The notes below the pieces were generated by a model. It was not told where the DNA came from and did not search any database. It was given only the letters and a program-made list of their open reading frames with translations. Both the position numbers and the translations under genes were made by a program. A stretch of 60,260 nucleotides of DNA from Deltaproteobacteria bacterium HGW-Deltaproteobacteria-14 (GTDB lineage: Bacteria > Myxococcota_A > UBA9042 > PHBI01), in NCBI GenBank assembly GCA_002841945.1, contig PHBI01000030.1:1-60260 (forward strand), given 5' to 3'. Of this stretch, positions 39,311 through 49,967 are shown piece after piece (the stretch's first letter is position 1; each line of letters starts with the position of its first letter).

Positions 39311-42300
39311 ATGCGAAGGACGAGCCTGCTTGCAGTGCTTGCCGTCGGCGCCTGGCATCTGGGGGCTTGCGGTGGGGACACCAACACGGGGACTGACGCG
39401 GCCGTGGCCGACACGGTCCAGGTCGACACCACACCGGTCGACACGACCCAGGCGGACTCGTCGCCGAGCGACGTCGTCGCATCGGATGCCGACACCGCCG
39501 AGACCGACACCGTCGAGACCGACACCGTCGAGACCGACACCGTCGAGACCGACACCGTCACGACCGACACCGTCGAGACCGACACCGTCACGACCGACAC
39601 CGTCACGACCGACACCGTCACGACCGACACCGTCACGACCGACACCTCGGATCCCGACACGACCGTGATGACCGGCTTCGTCGTGACCAAGCACGACAAC
39701 TGCACCGAGGCGGGTGTCGCGGTCGGTGACGGCACGCTGCCGCTCTCCGACTCCGATGACACCTCGAACTACACCAACCTCTACGCGTACTCCCTCGACG
39801 CCCCGTGCCAGGCGATCCCGGACAACAACAGCGGCTCATGGGGCGAAGGCTCCCCCGACGTCGTCTACGCGCTCACCCCCGACGTCTCGGGTAGCTACGT
39901 CCTCGTCCTCGACCCGGTCGACTTCGATCCCGGGATCATGGTGACGACCGCCTGCGGCGACGTCGACAGCTGCGTCGTCACCAGTGACAACATCGACTTC
40001 TCCGGCTCCGGCGTGCAGGAGGTCCTCAACCTCGAGCTCACCGCGGGCACGACCTACTACGTCTACATCATGGGCTACGGCAACACGACGGCCGAGCAGG
40101 GCGCCTTCAGCTTCAGCGTCTCGATGGGCGAGATCTGCGACAACGGCCAGGACGACAACAACGACAACGCCGTCGACTGCGAGGACGCGCTGTGCGCCAA
40201 CGCCCCGAGCTGTGACGAGTCGAACACCGACATCTACGGCGACGGGAGCTGCGTCGACGGCACCGACAACGACGGCGACGGCGCCACCGACTGCGCCGAC
40301 GACGACTGCGAGCTCGACGCCGCCTGCGACGAGGGCGACACCACCCTCTACCCGAACGGCTGCTCCGACGCCCCGGTCGACAACGACGGCGACGGGCTCA
40401 TCGACTGCGCCGACCCCGACTGCTCGGACGCCGCCAACTGCGACGAGGGCGACGACACCCTCTACCCGAACGGCTGCGCGAACGTCGACGGCTCCTCCAA
40501 CCCCATCGACGACGACGGCGACGGCCTCGCCAACTGCGCCGACCCCGACTGCGCCGCGGCCCCCAACTGCGACGAGGGCAACGCCGACACCTACCCGGGC
40601 GGCTGCACCGACAGCGCCGACAACGACGGCGACGGCCTGACCGACTGCGAGGACGACGACTGCAACCTCGACCTCGCCTGCCTCGGCCAGGGCGACACCT
40701 GCGCCGATCCCTTCGCGCTCGAGGTCGGCGTCCCGGCGACCTACAACACCGTCGACTTCAGCCCGGTCTACGGCGTCAAGAGCGGCGACTGCCCGGGTGA
40801 CACCTTCGGCGCCCTCGGCGGCGGCTACGGCACCGGCTCGAAGGACGTCGTCTTCAGCTTCACCCCGACCACCACCGGGAAGTTCCACTTCTCGCTCACC
40901 GAGGACCAGCCGAACGAGGGCTCGAGCACCGGGAGCTTCGACAACGGCCTCTACATCACCACCGACTGCGAGGCGATCGCCGGTCACTGCCTCGCCGCCT
41001 GGGAGACCGAGTTCCCGCCCACCCCCGAGGAGTTCACCATCCGCCTCGAGGCGGGCGTGACCTACTTCATCATCGTGGACGGCTGGAGCAGCACGACCGG
41101 GGCGCAGGAGGGCCAGTTCACGCTGACCCTGACCGAGGCGGACAGCACCCTCGAGCTCGACTGTGGTGACGGCGTCGACGATGAGTCGGACGGCGACACC
41201 GACTGCGAAGACGTCGACTGCTTCTTCGACTCGGACTGCGTGCCCGAGATCTGCACCGACGGGATCGACAACGACCACGACGGGCTGACCGACTGCGACG
41301 ACGACGAGATCGACCCCGCCACCAGCCTGGCCCGCTGCCCGGCCCACCTCTGCATCCCCGAGGTGTGCGACAGCGGCCTCGACGATGACGGCGACGGCCT
41401 CACCGACTGCGAGGACGAAGAGTGCGTGCTGTTCGTGTCGACGTCGGACCCCGGCGCCACCTGCGCCGCCAACGGTGACCTGTGCGCGCTGCCGTTCCTG
41501 ATCAACATCGACCCCGGGACCGGGACCTTCAGCGACACCCGCAACCTCTGCGACTACCACAACGGCGTGGTGTTCAGCGGGACGTCGCCGTCGACCTGCA
41601 AGACGACGTCGAGCACGGCTGGCGACATCATCTACGCCTACACCACCGGCGCCGCCCCCGAGAACATCAACGTCAAGGCCACGCCGGCCCTGAGCTTCAA
41701 CCTGGTCCTCAACGTGACCACCGCCGACGCGATGTGTGACGCCCCGATCACCAGCTGCGTGGCGGCCGTGGACGCGACGTACTCCTCGGCCGAGCAGCTG
41801 AACTTCGCCGCCGCCCCCAACACGACCTACCTGTTCATGGTCGACCTCTCGTCGACGACGAACGCCTGCACGACCGCGGCCCGCGAGGTCACGCTCGACG
41901 TGACGGTGAGCGGGAGCGAGCTCGGCGCATGCGACAACGACATCGACGACGACGGCGACGGCCTGGCCGACTGCTTCGACCCGGACTGCGCGGCCGACGC
42001 GGCCTGCCCGACCCTGAGCGGGAGCACCTGCGCCGACCCGATCGAGGCCTTCGACGAGATCGCCTTCGCCACCAACACCTGCAACTACACGGCGGACTTC
42101 CGCTCGACCTCGAGCAACGGCTGCAAGGCGACCTCGTCGACCTCGACCGGCAAGGACTTCCTCGTGAAGTTCGTCGCCCCTCACGTCGGCCCCTACGAGG
42201 CGCGCCTCGACTCGCCCTTCGACTCGGTCTTCAACGTCGTCAAGCTCGACACCTGCCCGGTGACGCCCCTCGACGGGTGCGTGGGCGGCGTCGACTCGCC

Positions 42301-43699
42301 GGACATCGGCGGCGTCGTCCCGTTCTCGGCCAGCGCGGCTGGTGACACCTTCTACGTCGTGGTCGACGGCTGGGGATCGGGCTGCGGCGTCGTGAACTTC
42401 TCGATCGTGGCGCTCGAGGCCGAGGTCACCGACGGCCCGACAGCCTGCGTCGACGGCTTCGACAACGACGGCAACGGCCTCGCCGACTGCTACGACGCCT
42501 CGTGTCGAGACGACGCCGCGTGCGGGGGCGTGCTGCTCGGCAGCAACTGTGACGCGCCGATCGTGATGACCGATCTCGGCGTGTTCACGACCAACAGCTG
42601 CAACTACAGCAACGACTTCACCTCGCAGGAGGTCGAGAACTGCGAGTCGACGTCGAGCAGCGGCACGGCTGGGGACATCCTGGTCGAGTTCATCGCGCCG
42701 TCGGCCGGCGCGTACGTGGCCAAGCGCACGACCCCCTTCGACTCGGTGTTCAACGTCGTGGCCGCGTCCGCCGTCGGCGACACCTGCCCCACGACGCCCA
42801 TCAACAAGTGCGTCGGCGGCGTGGACACCCCGGACACCAACGGGCTCATCGCGTTCACTGCGGCGGCGGCCGGCGACATCTTCTACGTCATCCTCGACGG
42901 CTGGAGCAGCGCCTGCGGCAAGACCGATTTCGAGATCGACATGGCGGAACCCGAGGCGGGCGCCTGCACCGACGAAGTCGACAACGACTTCGACGGCAAG
43001 ACCGACTGCCTCGACACCGACTGCGCCGACGACGTCGCGTGCGACGAGTCGCTGTACACCGACGGCTGCACCAACGGGACCGACGATGACGGCGACGGCG
43101 CCACGGACTGCGACGACACCAACTGCATCGGGGTCGCCGAGTGCGACGAGGCGACCTACGCCGACGGCTGCACCAACACGGTCGACGACGACGGCGACGG
43201 CTTCACCGACTGCACGGACTGGAACTGCAAGGTCGGCGAGAGCGCGACCTGCGGGACGCTGCCGGGCGACGTCTGTGGGATGCCCGACGGGATGAACCTG
43301 ATGATCACGGCGCTGCCGTACAGCGACACGACGCTGTCGACCTGCGACTACGCCGCCGACCACGTGATCAACAGCACCGGCGGGTGCATCAACCACCAGG
43401 AGTCGAAGGACGTCGTGTACGAGTACATCGCGCCCTCGAACCAGGTGGTGGTGATCACCCTGACGGCGACCGACGGGACCGACACCGTGCTGAACGTCTC
43501 GGACGTGTGCCCCGGCAACGGGCAGGTCCCGAGCTGCGTCGCCGCCGACGACGTCTACTACGACGACGTCCTCGGTGACACGGGCGAGAGCGTCGAGATC
43601 GAGCTCACGGCGGGCCAGCACATCTACATCTACGTCAACGCGTGGTCGTCGCTCGAGTGCGCCCCGTTCGACCTGACGATGGAAGACGTGACGCCGTAG
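39311..43699 (+). CDS. Giant acidic Ca-binding-repeat lipoprotein
   Basis: 1462 residues. ATG 39311 follows GGGGGA at 6 bp. Lipobox HLGAC, then a stalk containing ten ETDTV/TTDTV units. The body alternates beta-sandwich domains of PPC type (KDVVFSFTPTTTGKFHFSL, VTYFIIVDGWSSTTGAQEG, DTFYVVVDGWGSGCG) with at least 13 Cys-bearing acidic loops of the form DNDGDGLxDCxDxDC, reminiscent of the myxobacterial MopE-like repeat. These probably bind Ca2+ and are stapled by disulfides. Expected on the cell surface or secreted matrix. No enzyme motif seen. Low-complexity coding explains the long antisense frames here. Confidence 0.9.
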   Translation: MRRTSLLAVLAVGAWHLGACGGDTNTGTDAAVADTVQVDTTPVDTTQADSSPSDVVASDADTAETDTVETDTVETDTVETDTVTTDTVETDTVTTDTVTTDTVTTDTVTTDTSDPDTTVMTGFVVTKHDNCTEAGVAVGDGTLPLSDSDDTSNYTNLYAYSLDAPCQAIPDNNSGSWGEGSPDVVYALTPDVSGSYVLVLDPVDFDPGIMVTTACGDVDSCVVTSDNIDFSGSGVQEVLNLELTAGTTYYVYIMGYGNTTAEQGAFSFSVSMGEICDNGQDDNNDNAVDCEDALCANAPSCDESNTDIYGDGSCVDGTDNDGDGATDCADDDCELDAACDEGDTTLYPNGCSDAPVDNDGDGLIDCADPDCSDAANCDEGDDTLYPNGCANVDGSSNPIDDDGDGLANCADPDCAAAPNCDEGNADTYPGGCTDSADNDGDGLTDCEDDDCNLDLACLGQGDTCADPFALEVGVPATYNTVDFSPVYGVKSGDCPGDTFGALGGGYGTGSKDVVFSFTPTTTGKFHFSLTEDQPNEGSSTGSFDNGLYITTDCEAIAGHCLAAWETEFPPTPEEFTIRLEAGVTYFIIVDGWSSTTGAQEGQFTLTLTEADSTLELDCGDGVDDESDGDTDCEDVDCFFDSDCVPEICTDGIDNDHDGLTDCDDDEIDPATSLARCPAHLCIPEVCDSGLDDDGDGLTDCEDEECVLFVSTSDPGATCAANGDLCALPFLINIDPGTGTFSDTRNLCDYHNGVVFSGTSPSTCKTTSSTAGDIIYAYTTGAAPENINVKATPALSFNLVLNVTTADAMCDAPITSCVAAVDATYSSAEQLNFAAAPNTTYLFMVDLSSTTNACTTAAREVTLDVTVSGSELGACDNDIDDDGDGLADCFDPDCAADAACPTLSGSTCADPIEAFDEIAFATNTCNYTADFRSTSSNGCKATSSTSTGKDFLVKFVAPHVGPYEARLDSPFDSVFNVVKLDTCPVTPLDGCVGGVDSPDIGGVVPFSASAAGDTFYVVVDGWGSGCGVVNFSIVALEAEVTDGPTACVDGFDNDGNGLADCYDASCRDDAACGGVLLGSNCDAPIVMTDLGVFTTNSCNYSNDFTSQEVENCESTSSSGTAGDILVEFIAPSAGAYVAKRTTPFDSVFNVVAASAVGDTCPTTPINKCVGGVDTPDTNGLIAFTAAAAGDIFYVILDGWSSACGKTDFEIDMAEPEAGACTDEVDNDFDGKTDCLDTDCADDVACDESLYTDGCTNGTDDDGDGATDCDDTNCIGVAECDEATYADGCTNTVDDDGDGFTDCTDWNCKVGESATCGTLPGDVCGMPDGMNLMITALPYSDTTLSTCDYAADHVINSTGGCINHQESKDVVYEYIAPSNQVVVITLTATDGTDTVLNVSDVCPGNGQVPSCVAADDVYYDDVLGDTGESVEIELTAGQHIYIYVNAWSSLECAPFDLTMEDVTP
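39500..39649 (+). repeat. Ten 15-bp repeats encoding (E/T)TDTV/S
   Basis: Ten consecutive 15-bp units (gagaccgacaccgtc or cacgaccgacaccgt frame variants) encode ETDTV x4, then mixed TTDTV/ETDTV, ending TTDTS. Multiples of three keep the frame, so copy number changes would only lengthen or shorten the surface stalk. Confidence 0.9.
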
Positions 43700-43762
43700 C
43701 GGCCGTTGCTGCAGCGCGGGACGGGCGAACGCCCGCCCCGCGACTGCGCGGCACCTGAACGA

Positions 43763-43799
43763 GAAACGCCCGGCTCATCGCCGGGCGTTTCCTTTTTTT
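43763..43799 (+). terminator. Intrinsic terminator of the giant lipoprotein gene
   Basis: Perfect 12-bp stem gaaacgcccggc (43763-43774) / gccgggcgtttc (43780-43791), 5-nt loop tcatc, followed by C and seven T (43793-43799). This is the only textbook Rho-independent terminator in the window. Confidence 0.93.
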
Positions 43800-43821
43800 G
43801 CACCGCACTGGCTGGCGAGGA

Positions 43822-45177
<1,356 letters not shown>

Positions 45178-45269
45178 GACCGCCCTCCGCTGTTGTCGAG
45201 CGCCCACCATCGCGGGGCGCCCGCACGCCGGTATAGATGACCGCCGGGGGCTTGGAAAGGGCGGAAGGC

Positions 45270-47084
45270 TCAGGCGGGATGTGCTTCGTGCCCGGGCCCG
45301 AGGTGAGCCGCGCGGCGCGGCAGCCGGATCGCGAAGCGCGTCCCGACCCCGGCCTGGGAGTCGACGCGGACCGTCCCGCCGTGCTCGGCGATGATCCGGT
45401 GGACGATGGCGAGCCCGAGCCCGGTCCCCTCGGCCTTGGTGGTGAAGTACGGCACGAAGAGCTTCTGGAGCGTCGCGTCGTCCATCCCAGGGCCGTTGTC
45501 GGTGATGATGACCAGCGCCGTGCCGTCCTGGGCCGTGGACACCCGCACCTCGAGCGAGCCCTCGGCGCTCGCGCCGCCGTCGCCGCTGAGGGCCTCGAGC
45601 CCGTTCTTGACGAGGTTGATCAGCGCCTGGCGCAGCTGGTCCGGATCGACCTCGGCGAACACCTCACCGTCGGCCGCCACGTGGACGTCCACCCTGGGCG
45701 CGGTCTCGCGATGAAGGGCCACCACCTGCGCCGCCAGATCGACGAGGTCCGTCTCCACCGGGCGGGGCGGCGGCATCCGCGCGAAGTCGCTGAACTCGGT
45801 GACGATCCGCTTCATCCGCGCCACCTCCTCGAGGATGGTGTTGGTGGACTCGCGGAAGATCTCCTCGAAGTCGGGGTGCTTGCGATCCCAGACCTTGATG
45901 AGGGTCTCGATCGACATCTGGATGGGGAAGAGGGGGTTTTTGATCTCGTGCGCGATGCGCCGGGCGATCTCGCGCCACGCCGCCACGCGCTCGCTCTGCC
46001 GCAGCCGCTCCTCGCTGTCTGACAGCTCGGAGGTCATCTGGTTGAACGCGCGCGTCAGCAGCGCCACCTCGTCGTCGCCCCGCAGCTCGGGGACCTGCAT
46101 GTCGCGGGCCCCGGCGGCGACCTCCGAGGCGGCCGCCGCGAGGCCCTCGAGGGGCCGGGAGAGGCGCCGCGAGATCCACAGCCCGGCCAGCAGCGCCAGG
46201 AGCCCGCTGACGCTCGCCAGGATGGCGGCCGTGGCCCACAGCTCGCGCAGCCGCCCCTCGACGTCCGCGCGCGACACGTAGACGGTCAGCGTCGCGACCG
46301 GCTCGGGGTCTCCGGGGTTGGACAGGACGTGCTTGCCGCGCGCGAAGTCCCCCCGCGGCAGCTCCTCGGCGAAGGTCGCGGCGACCCGCTTGCCGCGGGC
46401 GTCGTCGAGGGCGACGTGGGTGTCCTGGGAGGCCCCGAAGCGCAGATCTTCGAGCAGCGCGGTGTCGATGACCTTGCCGCCGACCAGCGCCACCCGCCCG
46501 TCGACCACCCGCAGGCGCTGCAGGGTCCAGACCTCGACCGCCTCGCCGGTCTCGGGCCGCTCGACCCGCTCGTGACGAAAGACGGTCCGCTCGGGGTGCT
46601 GCGCCGCGAGGGCGACGATCTCGGTGTCGGCCTCCTCGACCCCGGTCCGGTGGCCGATGGCGATGACGTGGCCGACCTGCTCGTTCAGATCGACGAGGCG
46701 CAGGGTGTCGACCGCGGGCGAGGTGATGAGGCGCCGCGCCTCGCGCACGATCGCGCGCTCGTAGTCGAGGTCGCCGTCCGCCCGCTCGTCCGCGTCGTCA
46801 TCCTGCGACTCTCCCCCACGGCCGTAGAAGACCTTGCGGCGCAGCGGCTCGAGCAGATCGCGGGTCAGGATCGGATCGGCGGCCATCTTGTCGAGGGCGC
46901 TCTCGAGGTCCTGCGACACTCGGTCGAGGCGCGACTGGACGGCCTCGATCACCGCGTCCTTGCGCGCCTCGAAGGAGCGCTCGAAGGCCGCGTCGGTGCG
47001 CTGGGTCAGCACCCCCACGACGGCGCCCAGCGGGATCCAGGCGACCAACAGGAAGCTCAGCACGAGGCGGGTCTTCAGCTTCAT
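45270..47084 (-). CDS. NtrY-like membrane sensor histidine kinase
   Basis: 604 residues. TM1 at about 5-27, a long periplasmic sensor of about 230 residues with a charged patch (GESQDDDADERADGDLD), TM2 (ELWATAAILASVSGLLALL), HAMP, then HisKA with H-box REIARRIAHEIKNPLFPIQM and a GHKL ATPase (DQLRQALINLVKNGLEA, ITDNGPGMDD, FTTKAEGTGLGLAIVHRI). H-box and HAMP arrangement match the NtrY/AtoS class, so a sigma-54 activator partner would be expected, but none is in the window. The ATG overlaps the stop of the solute-binding gene (ATGA). Confidence 0.9.
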   Translation of the reverse strand: MKLKTRLVLSFLLVAWIPLGAVVGVLTQRTDAAFERSFEARKDAVIEAVQSRLDRVSQDLESALDKMAADPILTRDLLEPLRRKVFYGRGGESQDDDADERADGDLDYERAIVREARRLITSPAVDTLRLVDLNEQVGHVIAIGHRTGVEEADTEIVALAAQHPERTVFRHERVERPETGEAVEVWTLQRLRVVDGRVALVGGKVIDTALLEDLRFGASQDTHVALDDARGKRVAATFAEELPRGDFARGKHVLSNPGDPEPVATLTVYVSRADVEGRLRELWATAAILASVSGLLALLAGLWISRRLSRPLEGLAAAASEVAAGARDMQVPELRGDDEVALLTRAFNQMTSELSDSEERLRQSERVAAWREIARRIAHEIKNPLFPIQMSIETLIKVWDRKHPDFEEIFRESTNTILEEVARMKRIVTEFSDFARMPPPRPVETDLVDLAAQVVALHRETAPRVDVHVAADGEVFAEVDPDQLRQALINLVKNGLEALSGDGGASAEGSLEVRVSTAQDGTALVIITDNGPGMDDATLQKLFVPYFTTKAEGTGLGLAIVHRIIAEHGGTVRVDSQAGVGTRFAIRLPRRAAHLGPGHEAHPA

Positions 47085-48466
47085 CGCGGCCGCCAGGTCT
47101 CGGCCAGGTCCGGCAGCCCCGCGGCGCCGGGCTCGAACGCCACCCCGGGCCTCACGATCACCGGGCGCACGACATGCAACACCGGCACCGCCGCCGCGGT
47201 CCGCACGACCGCGTCTGCCCAGGCCTTCAGCTTGCCCGACAGCGCCTGCTCGCCGCCCGGCGGCGTCAGACCGAGCGCCCAGGCCAGCTCGAGCGCCGCC
47301 TGCGCCGGGGTCGCGGCAGCCCAGCGATGCCGCACCAACGCCAGGTCCCAGTCCGGGGCCTTCAGCGCCCGCGCCGCGGCCAGATCGAGGCCCGCCACCG
47401 GCACCACCCGCGCCGTCCCCGCGGCGAGCTGCCGGAGGCTGTCGCGGAGCGCTCGGGCGAGGTCTCCGAGCTCCCGGTCGTCGGCGTCGAAGGCGATCGT
47501 GAGCCCTGGGAGCTGCGGGAACGCCGCCGGTCGGCCCAGCTCCATCGCGGTCGACGCCAGCCCCGTCGGCCACGGGGAGGACGCCGGCGTCGCGCGCCCC
47601 TCCACGTACCGACCGAGCCGCTCCGCACGTGCGAAGGCACCGATCGCTTTTCTCAGCTCGACCGCTTCGGAGCCTCGAAATCTGGGATGCGGCAACGCAA
47701 AAAAGGTCACCCTGGAGTCATCGACGACGCGGCCGATCCGGCGGCTCCGCGGGCCATCCCCGAAGGCGAGATCGACGTCTCCGAACACGAAGGCGGACTG
47801 CTCGGCGTCGTCGTCGGCGACCCGGCGCGCGATCACCGCGTCGAGCCACGGCCGGCCGGCGGGGGTGCCGTCGAAGGCCTCGAAGCGCCGGGTCGCGGCG
47901 TCGCCCCCGGTGGGTCGGAACGGGCCGCAGCCGGCGCCGTCACCGGGGCGGCCGCCGCGCAGGACGGCGATCTCTGGCCGGGCGAGGAGCGCCCGGAGCT
48001 CGGCCTCGGAGGTCCCCCGCGGCGCGGTGATGACGAGCCGCAGCGGGTCGATCTCGCGCAGGCTGAGCGCCGCGACCGCGGCGGACCACGGGGAGCGCTC
48101 GCCGAGCTGCCCGATGCGCTTGAGGCTCGCGGCCACGTCGCCGGCGTGGACCACCGTGCGGTTGTCGTGAAAGCGCGCGCCGTCGACCAGGGTGACCGTC
48201 AGGCTCCGCCCCTGCCAGGTGGTGTCGCGGGCGAGCTCGCCGGTGAAGGCGCCGCGGTCGTCGGGCCGCAGCAGGTGACAGTGGGCGAGCGCGGCGAAGA
48301 GGCGTCCGTCGCGACCGCGGGCCTGGTGCGGATCGCCGACGCCGCCGAAGTCCCCGACGGGGATGACGACGCGGCCGGCGTAGAGCCGTCGCCCCGCGGC
48401 GCCGGCGGGCGGCGCGGCGAGGCTCAGCGCCAGCGCGAGGCCGGCGAGCAGCGCGGCGCGGCTCAC
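47081..48466 (-). CDS. Periplasmic solute-binding protein (family 5-like)
   Basis: 461 residues. The GTG overlaps the FG-GAP gene stop (GTGA). Signal peptide LLAGLALALSLAAPPAGAA. The oligopeptide/nickel-type family 5 region is clear: ELARDTTWQGRSLTVTLVD, GARFHDNRTVVHAGDVAASL and DRAEIDPLRL-like spacing; the second lobe is present but diverged. No permease or ATPase gene accompanies it. Because its stop overlaps the histidine-kinase start, it may act as a ligand-sensing partner of the kinase rather than in transport. Confidence 0.75.
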   Translation of the reverse strand: MSRAALLAGLALALSLAAPPAGAAGRRLYAGRVVIPVGDFGGVGDPHQARGRDGRLFAALAHCHLLRPDDRGAFTGELARDTTWQGRSLTVTLVDGARFHDNRTVVHAGDVAASLKRIGQLGERSPWSAAVAALSLREIDPLRLVITAPRGTSEAELRALLARPEIAVLRGGRPGDGAGCGPFRPTGGDAATRRFEAFDGTPAGRPWLDAVIARRVADDDAEQSAFVFGDVDLAFGDGPRSRRIGRVVDDSRVTFFALPHPRFRGSEAVELRKAIGAFARAERLGRYVEGRATPASSPWPTGLASTAMELGRPAAFPQLPGLTIAFDADDRELGDLARALRDSLRQLAAGTARVVPVAGLDLAAARALKAPDWDLALVRHRWAAATPAQAALELAWALGLTPPGGEQALSGKLKAWADAVVRTAAAVPVLHVVRPVIVRPGVAFEPGAAGLPDLAETWRPR

Positions 48467-49905
48467 GTGCGCGGGACCACGATGAGGAGCTCGGGCGTGC
48501 GGCCGTCCCAGGTCGCGACGACGAACTCGCGGTAGCCGTCGCGGTCGACGTCGCCGCAGGTCGCGGCGGTGACCGCTGCGCGGAGCTCCCCCGACCACAG
48601 CCGCCGCGGCCCGCGCGGGCCCTCGAGGACGTGTGACAGGGTCAGGCGGTCGCGCCCGCCCACGTCGGCGGAGGTGGAGAGCAGCTCGGCGACGCCGTCT
48701 CCGTCGACATCGACGAGCACCGCGACGGTGCCCTGCCGGGCCAGCGCCACCGGCGCCGGCGCGGAGGCCGTCCAGAAGCTGAAGGCGCCGCCGCGGTCGG
48801 CGCGGGCGAGGACCGGGCTCCAGGTCGGTGACGTGTTCACGCGCAGCGGGAAGGCGCGGACGTCGTATGCCCCGTCGACGTCGGCGACGCGGATGGCGCC
48901 CTGACCGCCGAGGCGCACCTCGCTCGCCTGGCCGGTCAAGACGTCGACCCCGCGGGGCCAGTCGCTGACGATCCAGCTGTCGATCCCCGTCGCGTAGAGC
49001 GGCCAGCCCGGTGGCGCGGGGAGCGCGGCCGGGCGCGCGCCGCCGCCCGGCTCGAGGACGAGCAGCGCCGGCAGCGCGCGATCGCTCGAGGCCGCGACGA
49101 GCAGGCGCGTGCCGTCGGCGCGGGTCACCACCACGAGGCGCCCGATGGGGGCGCGGAGGCGCGCCGGGTTCGGGGGCAGGACGTCGAGATCGAAGCGCGC
49201 GCGATCGACGCTGAAGGCGCCGGACTGCCAGGCGAGGATGCGCACGACGCCGGGCTGCAGGACGGCGAGCTCGGGCATCCGGTCGCCGTCGAGATCGCCG
49301 ACCACGAGATCGAGGATCGGGGCCGGGGCGAGCGCGGCGGTGCGCTCGGTGACCGGCACGACGCGCAGCGAGTCGAGGCGCGCGGCGGTGCGCTCGATGC
49401 CGAGGAGCGTGCGGATCTCGAGGTCGACGGGCCAGCTCGCGAAGGCGGTCTTGAGGATCGCGCCGCCGGGGGTGGCGAGGCGCTCCCACAGGTTGATCGG
49501 GAGGCGGGTCCGGCGCGCAGTCGCGGCGAGGTGGCCGGCGTCGAGCAGGAGCTCGACGTCGATGCGCTCCTCGACGGCGTCGGCCCCCACGGCGAGGCGC
49601 GCGCCGGCGGCCACGACCCGAGCCCGGAGCGCGGCCTCGACGGTGCTCGCGAGGTGGGCCCGGAGCGCGTCCGGCGCGACGTCCTTGCGGGCGGTCTGCA
49701 GGGTGACGTCGATGGCGAAGGCGCCGACCCGGGTGTTGGCGGGGTAGAGGGTGGCGACGAGCTGGCCCGCCAGGGCCTCGCAGGAGGACGGCGGCGGCGC
49801 GGGGAACGGCAGCGTCGGGGCCGACGGGGCGGCGGCGACGGCGACGGCCTGTGCCCCGCACAGGGCGAGGCAGGTCAGGGCGGCGGACAGGAGGCGGCGA
49901 GACAT
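48463..49905 (-). CDS. Periplasmic FG-GAP/VCBS-repeat protein
   Basis: 480 residues. Sec signal peptide (MSRRLLSAALTCLALCGAQA). The first about 180 residues form an unknown alpha/beta domain. The rest has propeller-type acidic repeats: LDLVVGDLDGDRMPELAVLQ, AIRVADVDGAYDVRA, LVDVDGDGVAELLSTSADVG and CGDVDRDGYREFVVATWDG, i.e. DxDGDGxxE calcium loops. Its position between a membrane protein and a solute-binding protein/kinase suggests an envelope-sensing assembly. The start is fixed by the signal peptide; nothing conserved lies upstream. Confidence 0.78.
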   Translation of the reverse strand: MSRRLLSAALTCLALCGAQAVAVAAAPSAPTLPFPAPPPSSCEALAGQLVATLYPANTRVGAFAIDVTLQTARKDVAPDALRAHLASTVEAALRARVVAAGARLAVGADAVEERIDVELLLDAGHLAATARRTRLPINLWERLATPGGAILKTAFASWPVDLEIRTLLGIERTAARLDSLRVVPVTERTAALAPAPILDLVVGDLDGDRMPELAVLQPGVVRILAWQSGAFSVDRARFDLDVLPPNPARLRAPIGRLVVVTRADGTRLLVAASSDRALPALLVLEPGGGARPAALPAPPGWPLYATGIDSWIVSDWPRGVDVLTGQASEVRLGGQGAIRVADVDGAYDVRAFPLRVNTSPTWSPVLARADRGGAFSFWTASAPAPVALARQGTVAVLVDVDGDGVAELLSTSADVGGRDRLTLSHVLEGPRGPRRLWSGELRAAVTAATCGDVDRDGYREFVVATWDGRTPELLIVVPRT

Positions 49906-49967
49906 CGCCGCGGATGATACCCGCAAAGCGGTCGTGCGGTCGCGGCGGGAGCGCTGACCGAGGGCGC

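Noticed and set aside
39500..39649. CRISPR array
   Set aside because: Repeats are 15 bp, contiguous, without spacers, and encode the in-frame stalk ETDTV.
39836..43621. Minus-strand open frame of about 1261 codons under the giant lipoprotein
   Set aside because: Mirror of an acidic repeat protein; V/G/A-rich with no start signal, domain or promoter.
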